From Drosophila miranda (Eukaryota > Arthropoda > Insecta > Diptera > Drosophilidae): a DNA stretch of 64,000 bases. A program made the translations under genes and the position numbers. Position 1 is the first letter of the stretch, and each line of letters starts with the position of its first letter. A model generated the notes under the pieces. The model was not told the origin of the DNA and searched no databases. It was given only the letters and a program-made list of their open reading frames with translations. The DNA lies in contig NW_022881614.1 of NCBI RefSeq assembly GCF_003369915.1, forward strand, positions 682,001 through 746,000, read 5' to 3'. Below are positions 30,433-41,442 of the stretch, in pieces.

Positions 30433-30967
30433 AGAGGATCCACATCCGTATCCGCGACCAGGCACACGCATGCATCATAGTCCCATAATAGATGTCCCTT
30501 AGGATAATGTCAAGATAGTTTAGTTTTTGTGGTGCAGTTGCTAGCCACAGAGACAGTTAATTACCAATTGCATATACATATAAACATACATATACACATG
30601 AATATATTTATGATATTGTATTTTTGTATTCAGATTAACAGAAAGAAGACAAGCCAAGCCGCTCGCCGTTCTTCGCTGTGCTCTTCAGATCATTTATATT
30701 GAAATTCAATTCTAAAGAAATTATAAATCTAATTATACATTTTTTTTTACAATTTTTATTGTATGTATTGTATTCGATAAAACACTCATAGATATATCAT
30801 ATAGTATATACTGATACGGTTTGGATCTAGCTAAGGGCAGCCCAAGAAATTCGATTTTTATTCGTTACTCTCTTCAAGTACTTTTTGAAATCTTAACCCT
30901 TAAACAGAAAACCCAAGCCTAAGCGAAGGGCAACGCACCAATTACGAGTAAAACTATAACATTTAAA

Positions 30968-33452
30968 AACCACTTATGGCATACATACAAGAATATCTAT
31001 ATGAAAATATATGAAGATAAATATATACATATGTAGATATGGATCTGTAATTAAATTTTTGGCTAAGCTAAAAGCAACCTTATCCTTAAATCTAAATCGA
31101 AGTCTACATCTAAATTTAAACCTTAAAAACCTTAATCGTTGACTCGAAGCTAAAGCTAAATCGAAAAGAATAATTAAATTAATGCTTGTTAACTTGTTTT
31201 ACCGTATTTATTGTACACTAATTACGTACTCGTACAACAATTATAATTGTAATTCGAATATATATACATATGTATCTACTACTTTGTATACAACAAAACG
31301 TAACGTAACGAAAGTGAATCCAAACGAAACGAATGGAAACGGACCGAAACCGAAGATAATATTGATAATATGTGTGCTATAATGTATCTAGCTAGTTTTT
31401 GTACGGTTTGTATGCCCGAGGATCCTCAGCAGAGTAACCACGCCCCACCCCTACCCCAACCAAACCGAACCCGCTTAGAGTTGATTTCGATATATTTATC
31501 GTATCGTTTCCCCGTTCGATTGTCGACTTGTGACGCGCAAAGACTGATTCATTATACGCTCTACGGTAGCAGCAGTCCCTCTCCCTGCCCACACCTCCCT
31601 ATAATACCACCTAATCTGGATTATAAAGTTTTCTTTCGATTTCGATTGTTTGTCGCTAGACACCCCCTTTACACTCAAGATTAGTTAACGAAACTCGCAT
31701 TTATTTTGGATTCAGTCGTTTACACTTGTTTGGATTAAACTCGATTTGTATGGGGAATACCGCGTACACCTAAATATTAATAACATAAATGGGAATGTAT
31801 AATACATTGAAGCTGTGCAAAAGTCTCAAAGTTAAACCTAAACTCTTAATAACAAAACACGAAACGTTTCTCAATGTTAAACATGTCTCGCATCTGCATA
31901 CAATATAGATTGAATGATGGGCATTAAACGCATGCATTCTTCACTGTTTCACTTTTATAGTTCGCTTATTGTTTATCGCATTAATCGCCAAGCAATCGAT
32001 TGCTGAGCTCACTATTTGTTGGTGGAAAATCAATTATAAACGAACAAACACGCACAAATAATGAATGCATCAGATCGTGTAACGCCACAATTTCTCTCTT
32101 CCAGTTTTTTCTACTAAAAGCAAGCATGTTACCAATATGATACGGGACAGCTAGCCCCCATATAACGTGCAGATATATACATATACTTAACAGTAAGCTA
32201 AGGAAAACTAAGTTTTGGCGCCACTCTGTGCGAGGTTCTGTGCGTCTTTTTACTCTTTTTTACTTAGCATATATGTGCAACATATGTACTGTACTCTTAC
32301 CATATACATTAGCACACAAACGACAACAACATCAACAGCTGCAGCTTTATTCTGAGTCAGAGGCAGCTGCAAAATGCTATGGAGAATTTTCAATTGCCAA
32401 AACACAAACAGAATGGAAACAGAACTGGGAGTCCCCCTAGAATCCAATATGGCTGCAAGTGCTGCAAGTGGTTTCAATTAGATCTGAGTAACACGATATA
32501 GGGATCGATAGCGATCCCTGCCCAAGACCATTTTCCCTTCCTCCTGCAATAAACACACATTAGTGGAGAACTAAGATTTACAAAGAACTCCATGCTTTAT
32601 TGGCCTACGCCTTTGTTAAACTATATTTATATATATCTCCTTACTACCTACATAACGTACAAACTATCGATCGTACTTTTGATTGTTATTGTAACATACT
32701 TTGCAACTCCCTAGCGCAACTGATACAGATACCAAATACCAGTACATGGAACACATAACAGTTTATGGATCAATGAATTATAATTGTTCTCTCTTGGTTC
32801 CGCAAATGCAAAGCGCTAAATGAAATCCAATATGAATACCACTTAATCTAAACATAAACGATCAATAAATATTCTTGAAATTGCATTTTAACCCCTTCCT
32901 CGGATCCTTCTGTTCTACTTCTCTCTGGCTTTCAGCGAATCAGCCCTTTCAATCCAAAAAGCGCTCCGGATTCATCGTATTCATACAGAAATTAATTTGT
33001 GTTTACCAAGTTCACAACGGGAGTGCTTGATGGCACCATAGGCGGCCCAATGTTTATTTTCTTAGTGCGCCCCAAACAACAGATTTTATGGAGAGACTCT
33101 CTTTTCTCTTTCAGGAAACTTGAGACTTTCCAACACAAGCACGAACAGTTTTTACTAAAAGGAAAGAAGTTCTCGAGGCCGAAAGCTTCGCTCTTCAATT
33201 AGTCTTTCGGACGCCGCCGACGAGGAAAGCACAGAACAGTAAAATTCGAAACTCAAAATTAAAAAAATACATTAGTTTAGTTCATATATCCCACAAAAAA
33301 GGGGCCCGGAGAGAACTCGGCGACGAGGAAGTGCTTTCGTCATGGCAAAGAACCTGGAAGATACTTTAAATGATTTGAACGGCGAACTAATCAACTTTGA
33401 CAAAGACCGGAAGACGTTTACAGCGCACTATACCGAGCTGAGGAACGAGCTG
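30968..33452 (+). repeat. 2,485 bp tandem duplication, copy A
   Basis: It runs from AACCACTTATGGCATACATAC (tungus 3' flank) to CTGAGGAACGAGCTG inside the first exon of the cGLR gene, then restarts with the same AACCACTTATGG at 33,453. Apart from one replacement (31,335-31,754) the copies are nearly identical. Confidence 0.93.
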
Positions 33453-33521
33453 AACCACTTATGGCATACATACAAGAATATCTATATGAAAATATATGAA
33501 GATAAATATATACATATGTAG
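33342..33521 (+). pseudogene. Truncated cGLR first exon, fused to duplicated flank (59 aa)
   Basis: The ATG and the first ~36 codons are identical to the cGLR start at 35,868. After ELRNEL the frame crosses the duplication junction into tungus 3'-flank sequence and stops at 33,519-33,521 (ends YKNIYMKIYEDKYIHM). The exon's own splice donor is lost. The putative promoter and 5'UTR upstream of it are the same as at the true gene. Confidence 0.8.
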
Positions 33522-35975
33522 ATATGGATCTGTAATTAAATTTTTGGCTAAGCTAAAAGCAACCTTATCCTTAAATCTAAATCGAAGTCTACATCTAAAT
33601 TTAAACCTTAAAAACCTTAATCGTTGACTCGAAGCTAAAGCTAAATCGAAAAGAATAATTAAATTAATGCTTGTTAACTTGTTTTACCGTATTTATTGTA
33701 CACTAATTACGTACTCGTACAACAATTATAATTGTAATTCGAATATATATACATATGTATCTACTACTTTGTATACAACAAAACGTAACGTAACGAAAGT
33801 GAATCCAAACGAAACGAAGAAGAATGGGGAAGAATCTTGCCACCCTACCGGTCTAGGCTAAATCTTATTGACCTGCCGTCGTTGCACCATCGCAGAATAT
33901 GCAATGGCGTAATGTTCGTGCACAAGCTCCTTCTTGGGACTGTTGACTCCCAAACTCTCTTGGGTCAGATTGACTTGGTCGTTCCATCCAGACCTACCCG
34001 TACTTTTAGGCCTATCCGTCTACCCATATGTAGGTCTAATTATGCTGATCATGAACCTTTTAGGGTTTTATGCCATAATTATAACTCCCTCTGTCTAACC
34101 CTATCCCCTGAACTGTCTCTTAAACTAATTGCATGCAATATTTATAATCATTTAAATTTAGCTAACTTTTAACTTATCTTTTTCTGCCTTTAGTAACTAA
34201 GTACCATTATTAACAGATAATTTGTTAATTTAATTTGTTAATTTAATAATTTAATTTAATTTAATAAATAAATACCGCGTACACCTAAATATTAATAACA
34301 TAAATGGGAATGTATAATACATTGAAGCTGTGCAAAAGTCTCAAAGTTAAACCTAAACTCTTAATAACAAAACACGAAACGTTTCTCAATGTTAAACATG
34401 TCTCGCATCTGCATACAATATAGATTGAATGATGGGCATTAAACGCATGCATTCTTCACTGTTTCACTTTTATAGTTCGCTTATTGTTTATCGCATTAAT
34501 CGCCAAGCAATCGATTGCTGAGCTCACTATTTGTTGGTGGAAAATCAATTATAAACGAACAAACACGCACAAATAATGAATGCATCAGATCGTGTAACGC
34601 CACAATTTCTCTCTTCCAGTTTTTTCTACTAAAAGCAAGCATGTTACCAATATGATACGGGACAGCTAGCCCCCATATAACGTGCAGATATATACATATA
34701 CTTAACAGTAAGCTAAGGAAAACTAAGTTTTGGCGCCACTCTGTGCGAGGTTCTGTGCGTCTTTTTACTCTTTTTTACTTAGCATATATGTGCAACATAT
34801 GTACTGTACTCTTACCATATACATTAACACACAAACGACAACAACAACATCAACAGCTGCAGCTTTATTCTGAGTCAGAGGCAGCTGCAAAATGCTATGG
34901 AGAATTTTCAATTGCCAAAACACAAACAGAATGGAAACAGAACTGGGAGTCCCCTAGAATCCAATATGGCTGCAAGTGCTGCAAGTGGTTTCAATTAGAT
35001 CTGAGTAACACGATATAGGGATCGATAGCGATCCCTGCCCAAGACCATTTTCCCTTCCTCCTGCAATAAACACACATTAGTGGAGAACTAAGATTTACAA
35101 AGAACTCCATGCTTTATTGGCCTACGCCTTTGTTAAACTATATTTATATATATCTCCTTACTACCTACATAACGTACAAACTATCGATCGTACTTTTGAT
35201 TGTTATTGTAACATACTTTGCAACTCCCTAGTAGTACAGATACAGATACCAAATACCAGTACATGGAACACATAACAGTTTATGGATCAATGAATTATAA
35301 TTGTTCTCTCTTGGTTCCGCAAATGCAAAGCGCTAAATGAAATCCAATATGAATACCACTTAATCTAAACATAAACGATCAATAAATATTCTTGAAATTG
35401 CATTTTAACCCCTTCCTCGGATCCTTCTGTTCTACTTCTCTCTGGCTTTCAGCGAATCAGCCCTTTCAATCCAAAAAGCGCTCCGGATTCATCGTATTCA
35501 TACAGAAATTAATTTGTGTTTACCAAGTTCACAACGGGAGTGCTTGATGGCACCATAGGCGGCCCAATGTTTATTTTCTTAGTGCGCCCCAAACAACAGA
35601 TTTTATGGAGAGACTCTCTTTTCTCTTTCTCTTTTCTTTCTCAACTTGAGACTTTCCAACACAAGCACGAACAGTTTTTACTAAAAGGAAAGAAGTTCTC
35701 GAGGCCGAAAGCTTCGCTCTTCAATTAGTCTTTCGGACGCCGCCGACGAGGAAAGCACAGAACAGTAAAATTCGAAACTCAAAATTAAAAAAATACATTA
35801 GTTTAGTTCATATATCCCACAAAAAAGGGGCCCGGAGAGAACTCGGCGACGAGGAAGTGCATTCGTCATGGCAAAGAACCTGGAAGATACTTTAAATGAT
35901 TTGAACGGCGAACTAATCAACTTTGACAAAGACCGGAAGACGTTTACAGCGCACTATACCGAGCTGAGGAACCAG
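33453..35975 (+). repeat. 2.5 kb tandem duplication, copy B
   Basis: Copy of 30,968-33,452. It differs by small indels (ACAACA at ~34,842, a CT-rich expansion at ~35,625) and by a LINE 3' fragment replacing about 420 bases. It supplies the promoter and the start of exon 1 of the functional-looking cGLR gene. Confidence 0.92.
33824..34270 (+). mobile_element. LINE 3' end fragment in copy B
   Basis: It matches the last ~110 codons and 3' UTR of the LINE at 50,033-53,089 (LPPYRSRLNLIDLPSLHHRR, here on the + strand) and ends in TAAATAAATAAATA. It is 5'-truncated, as usual for LINEs. It is joined to an absence of ~420 bases (31,335-31,754 of copy A), so it either inserted with a target deletion or sits where a later deletion occurred. 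Confidence 0.9.
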
Positions 35976-38057
35976 CTCTACTCCCTGTGGAAGCGCGACG
36001 AGAAGCTGGGCAAGCTGCTCAAGGGATCCACCTTGGGAGGTAACTACTAGAGTTCACTTTTCTATACTGTATACGTATGCTGCTGTAGATGCAATTCCAT
36101 GTGGGCCGACTGTCTCGTCTGCATTGAGTGTAAAAAAATGCATTTCCGAGTGTTCGATTCTCCGCGAGAGTCTATCTACTCTGGGAACTATTAAAATCAA
36201 ATTTTGAATCTCTGATAAGAACTTATCTGTGAATTCACACTCATTCACACATTCATACAATTACTCAATTAAAACAGTACACCTAATTATGTCTTACTGG
36301 AAATTTAAGGGGATAACATTTTGCAATAGAAATGTTTAGTATATTGTGAACATCAATGCTGACATTTTTTAAACGCAAATTTTTTTCTGCAACGTTTTCA
36401 AATTTGTTCCCTAATTTTAATATAAGGAACCAATCACCAATCTACCGTGTAAAAACAGAATTAGGTGGATATAAATGTCAAATTCGGCCCATAAATTGGG
36501 CTATTTTGTGTTTAACCAAGGGCAGGTACGAAAAGAGTTTCCCCAGGCAGTGTGAGGGTTTCTTTGTGGTCTGTTATAAAACAGGAAACGCCATGAATTT
36601 CCAGGAAAAGTTTGTTAGCTTCTGATTAGATAGCGTCCAAATGATGGTGTTTGCACAGCTACTAAATCGCTGGGTGCGCTTTCCCCCTCCCAGGAAGCTA
36701 TGGCGACAACCTGAAGGTGTCCAAGCCGGACGAGTTTGACTTGCTGATTCACTTGGAGTTCCCAGAGAATAACAGGATCATTGTGAAGCCGGATCCCCGT
36801 AGGCCAGGTGAGTCTCGAGAGAAAGCTCCCTCGAACGATAAACTGATTTGCCCCGAACACCGCAGGGAACGTAACGCTGGACATGACGAAGGTAATGGAG
36901 GCCATCAGGGATAGTGAACATCACAGGCCCATCTACGAGCAGCTCCAAAAGTTGGTTAACGGGAAGAACATGCTCCTGGAGGACAGGCTGCAGAACTGGC
37001 TGCAGGGCCTGATGATCCAGGCGCTAAACAAAATTGGCAACCAGATCGAGGTGAACAAAACGATCTCCAAGCTGACGTACAAGAAGTGCGGGCCTGCACA
37101 CACCATCTTCGTGACAGGGCCCTACAAGTACTCCGTGGATTTTGTGCCAGGCATCAAGCTGGTAGCCGCGCAGAGCGTCCTTGCTGGAGATCAGAAGAAG
37201 CACTTTGGCAACTCTACGCACTGGTATGCGATTGCCAAGCCCCTGAAGCCTCCTCAGCCCGACAACAACTCCTTCCGGGCATCCTACTACGCAGCCGAAC
37301 ACGAACTGCTCAAGGACAAGGCCAACCTGAAGAATGCCGTGCGTCTCCTAAAGAAGTTCCGCGACGCGAAGCAGAACCTGAGCAATCTGAAGAGCTACTA
37401 CATCAAGACAGTCTTCCTCTGGGAGGTCACTAAGCGGGATCCCCGCTACTGGCAGAGCCCCCTCCATGAGATCTTTATTGAGGTTTGCCATTGATTCTAC
37501 TCTCCTCTGACTCCCACAGATCTGATCCCTTTCCCGAACGCTCATTTCAGATGATGAGCAAGTTGGCCAATGCCCTGAAGCTGACTCCGGGCAAGGGTAA
37601 GCTCCAGTTCTTCTGGGACCCCAAACTGGAAATGATCGCCGATCTGAGCTCCAACCAACGCGCTGAAATGTTCAACTGTGTAGTGAAGAGCTTGTACCGT
37701 TTCCACAGGCCACCACAGGGCTTCACGGATGACAAGGAACAACATGCGCAGCTCCTTCAGTACGCAAACGAAGCACCTGACGAACCGGTCAACGACTTAC
37801 TAAGCTCTGTCTCTCTCTCTTTCTCTCAAGGTAACCGCGAGGAACGGGGCATTGAAAAAAAGCCTGCCAAGCCGACGGCCAATCCCAACACCCAGTTGTG
37901 CGAAAAGAATAATGTGGCAACCCAGTGCCAAAGCAACCCAGAGGACCTCCCCGTTTTGAATTCCGCAACTCAAATAGAGATTGTAACGTCCAATCGTAAG
38001 TTTGGTACCAAAGAGAAGGCAAGCCCTCCGGCGAGCGAAGGAAACCCCAAGCCGTAG
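35868..38057 (+). CDS. cGAS-like receptor (cGLR), Mab-21-type nucleotidyltransferase
   Basis: Exons 35,868-36,039, 36,694-36,807, 36,866-37,482 and 37,551-38,057 join in frame. The protein has an N-terminal helix, then the nucleotidyltransferase core with GGSYGDN (rebuilt exactly across intron 1), the metal-binding pair in DEFDLLI, and the third acidic residue in YSVDFVPGIKL. A Mab-21 C-terminal helical domain follows to about residue 370 (KKFRDAKQNL, SYYIKTVFLWEVTKRD). This is the family of Drosophila cGLR1 and cGLR2, which sense nucleic acid and make cyclic dinucleotides for STING. The ligand and product here are not deducible. A tail with a 77-codon repeat stops at TAG 38,055-38,057, where the second repeat has AAG. 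A pyrimidine-rich acceptor (CTCTCTCTCTTTCTCTCAAG, ends ~37,831) suggests a possible further ~72 nt intron from 37,759. Confidence 0.85.
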
Positions 38058-38321
38058 CCGAACGGATCCCTGTTGAAGCCAGAGCCAGACGTCCAACAGA
38101 ATCCAATGCCAATGATGAATACCCAGTTGTGCGAAAAGCATAATGTGGCAACCCAGTGCCAAAGCAACCCAGAGGACCTTCCCGTTTCGAATTCCGCAAC
38201 TCAAATAGATATTGTAACGCCCAATCGTGAGTTTAGTACCAAAGAGAAGGCAAGCCCTCCGGCGAGCGAAGGAAACCCCAAGCCGAAGCCGAACGGATCC
38301 CTGTTGAAGCCAGAGCCAGAC
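37860..38321 (+). repeat. 231 bp direct repeat encoding the cGLR tail
   Basis: CCCAGTTGTGCGAAAAG occurs at 37,891 and 38,122, a 231 bp (77-codon) period. The encoded unit contains TQLCEK-NVATQCQSNPEDLP and KEKASPPASEGNPKP. The first unit ends at the TAG stop; the second stays open to 38,489. Coding-like sequence in other frames then continues to a possible splice donor (GGCGGGTAAG) near 38,758. Confidence 0.88.
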
Positions 38322-38892
38322 GTCCAACAGAATCCAATGCCAGCCGAAGCATTGTCTAAACTCTCAGATGGGCGAGAAGAAAACTGGGGAAACCCAGAGC
38401 CAAGGCAATCCTATTTCGACGCCCAATCCCCAGTTGGGTGCGAAGAAGAAGGCAAGCTTTTCCGCGAGCCAAGGCTGAAGCCCAGCTGAAGCCCAGTCGC
38501 AGCTATCTATTCCAGAGCCAAGGCAAGCTCAAGCCGAAGGAGAATCCTGCTACGAATTCTGCAGTGGAGAATGCAGCTGCAACGCCCAATACCCAGGAGG
38601 GTGCCAAAAAAGAGACATGCGAAGGAAACCCCAAGTCAAAGGCGAGGGGATCCTTGCCGGGCTCTGCATCGAAGACGAAGCTGAAGCCGGATGTCAAAGT
38701 GTCATCAAACTGCATCGTGAACTAACCAAGGATATGGAGGAGCAGATCGAGGCGGGTAAGAGTTGAAAGAGTTTTATTAACAGCAAAATGAAAAGAAGCT
38801 CGATCTTCGATCTTAAACCTAAAACGTTTCCCTAGAAGGTGGTGACAGACAGGACTGGAGACTGTCGTCGTTGTCGTCGTTAAGTCGCGCGC

Positions 38893-41442
38893 TTACAAGC
38901 CGCCGCCAGAGCGATCCACGCTGACCTTCTGCTTGAGATTGGCAGCCTCGTGCTTCTGTTCCTCCAGCTCGGCCATACGGGCAAACCGGGAGTAGGCCAC
39001 GTCGCCCGTCTTGATCGCGGACATCATCTGCAGCAATCAAATAGAGTTTCCACGTAAGAATTCAATAAATTATCGAAACAGATACATCCACCAATAAAAA
39101 TTGGGACAGTGAGAGACGCACCTGTAGATACTCGTCGAGCTCAACCTGGCCGTTCATGTTGGTATCGATCTCGCGGAGGATCTCATGCAGCTGCTCGCCG
39201 GAAACGTCGCTTTCGCCGAAGCTCTTGAGGCCGCGGCGGATATCATTGATGGAGACATAGCCCTTCTTGTCCTTGTCGATCAGCTGGAAGCGCTTGATGT
39301 AGGTCTGGATCTCCTCCTTGGAAAGCTTGATGGGTATGCGCTCCTTGGAGGTGCGGTTCACCGAGTGGCCCATCTCGTTGGCCAAGAACTCGGTGGCAAC
39401 CTTGATCTGACGCTCCTTCTCCTCCTTGGACCACTTCAACTCCTCGCCCATTATGTCCACAATCACAGGAAGCGCCTCCTGCGCCGCCTGCACGTTGAGG
39501 AAGGCCAGTCGCAGACGGCGGGCGATCATATCCACGGCCGTGCAGGCATATTCGCGCACGCCATAACGGATCTCGGCGTCGATATAGGGGAACTCGGGGT
39601 GAATGCGGTTGCCGATAATGGGCCCCCGCTTGCCCGTCAGTGAGGCCATCTTGGAGACGGCAAAGGCGCGGTCGCCGTACGACTTGGCTAGGTGCTGTGC
39701 CACCTCGCACTCCAGCCCGAAGTCCTGCACCAGGCGGATGTACATGGTCGGTGTCCAGCCCTGACCGCCCTCGATCTTCAGGTAGGAGGTGACGGCCTCC
39801 GCCCGCTCCGGCTTTATATTGCAGGCTGTGAATGGATGGACGGAGATACGATCAGTGATCGGGAATCTTAGGCGTAACAGCAAGGATACATACCCTTGAT
39901 AGCCGCATCGATGGTGTGCTCGGCCATGGCGCGATAGGTGGTCCACTTGCCGCCGGCAATGGTGATAAGATTGGAGGGGCTTATGTGGACGATGTGGTTA
40001 CGGGCGAGGGACTGAGTGTCGTCCTTGTTGGGGTCAGAGACCAGGGGTCGGATGCCGCTCCAGGCGGACAGGACGTCGCCGCGGCGCACCTCCACGTCCG
40101 CGTTCAGGTAGTTTTTGATCTCTTTCAGGATGAACTGGATCTCGTCCTCGGTGGGTATGGGGTTGTGGGTGATCTCGCAGGGCAGATCGGTGGTGCCGGC
40201 GATCGTCTGCCGCTGCCAGGGCAGGAAGAAGATGACGCGTCCGTCGGACGTCGAGGGATCGAGCAGGCCCATCTGGTCGGGGCTGTAGTAGCCGGGGAGC
40301 ACGATGTGCACGCCGGAGCTGGGGCAGCAGATGCTCTTCACCGAGGGGTTGTCCATCTTGCGGATGGAGTCCGTGAAGGGGCCGGTAGCGTTCACGATGC
40401 ACTTGGCCTTCACGGTGAACTCCTTGCCGGCGATGTGGTCCTTGAGCTTGGCGCCGCACAGCACCTGCTTGCCGGTGCCGTCGTCCTTCTTAAGCAACTC
40501 CTTTACCTCCACGTGATTGCAGACGGTGGCACCGTGGCGGGCTGCCGTCAGTGCCACGGCCAGGCACATGCGGGCGTCGTCCTGCTGCCCGTCGTAGTAA
40601 ACGATAGCGCCGCACAGCTTGTCCTTCTTGAGCATGGGGAACAGCTCCAGAGCGTCCTTCTTGGACAGATAGTAGGAGCTCTTCACGTTGCGGTCGCCCG
40701 CCACAAAATCGTAGGCCTTGATGCCCACCCAGAAGTACGGCACCTGCCACCACCTGCGTGATAGATCAGTGGATTGGAATTAGTGGATCGGAATGCTGGG
40801 CGGGATCGCGTGCATTTACGTATAAACGGGCAGCATAATGGGCAGCGGATGGGTCAAGTGGGGCGCCGATTCGAGCATGGTGGCGCGCTCCTGCAGCGCC
40901 TCCTTCACCATTCGATACTGCTCAAGGTCTAGCTGTGGAAGCCGAAATGGAAGGAGGACAACGATTAGCTCACTACGGGGCGGATAATCCGGTTGAGCGA
41001 TGAACTTACGCCCAAAATAGCCTTCTGCAGGTATCGCACTCCGCCGTGGATGAGCTTGGTGGAGCGCGATGAGGTGCCGCTGGCGAAATCGTCCAGCTCC
41101 ACCAAAGCCGTCTTCATACCTGCACAGAGGGGGGTTACAATAGCTTAATACGTGCCTCTATACGGGCATCCGTCTGGACTCACCTCGTGTCACCGAGTCG
41201 AGGGCACACCCAGCTCCAGTGGCTCCGCCGCCAATGATTAGCACGTCGAACTCCTCGCCGCTCATCAGAGACTTGATCTGCTCAGATCGCATGGGCAGTG
41301 TGCGCTTTCTCTTCGGCGGTGCCACCGCAGCATTGTTCACCACACGGGGGGTGTTCCAGTGGTCGAGGGTCCAGGCGGCCAGAACGGATCCCACGGCTGA
41401 ACTGGTGGCGGTCACGCCGAACTTGAACATCCGCGAAGTCAT
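38893..41442 (-). CDS. Gpo1: Mitochondrial FAD-linked glycerol-3-phosphate dehydrogenase (726 aa)
   Basis: Six exons, 41,442-41,184, 41,119-41,010, 40,932-40,820, 40,753-39,894, 39,825-39,122 and 39,027-38,893, sum to 727 codons with the stop. The enzyme oxidises glycerol-3-phosphate to dihydroxyacetone phosphate at the outer face of the inner mitochondrial membrane and passes electrons to ubiquinone (the glycerophosphate shuttle of flight muscle). It has a short hydrophobic N-terminal segment, the FAD-binding dinucleotide fold [13 protein letters not shown] (~residues 67-79), the substrate-site stretch [33 protein letters not shown], and a C-terminal pair of EF-hands ([25 protein letters not shown]) for Ca2+ control. 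Length and domain order match the animal family. I see no lesion. It is convergent with the cGLR, whose tail ends only ~0.8 kb away. Confidence 0.94.

Noticed and set aside
32999..33202. 67-70 codon ORFs repeated at 32,999 and 35,516
   Set aside because: They are duplicated only because the whole 2.5 kb unit is duplicated, and the encoded frame is changed by a CT-rich indel between copies, so there is no sign of protein constraint.
37789..38327. Minus-strand ORFs of 136-175 codons opposite the cGLR tail
   Set aside because: They mirror the 231 bp repeat of the sense frame; no splice or start support.
39185..40761. Long + strand ORFs opposite Gpo1 (up to 281 codons)
   Set aside because: Antisense shadows of GC-rich third positions in Gpo1 exons; they cross its intron borders.
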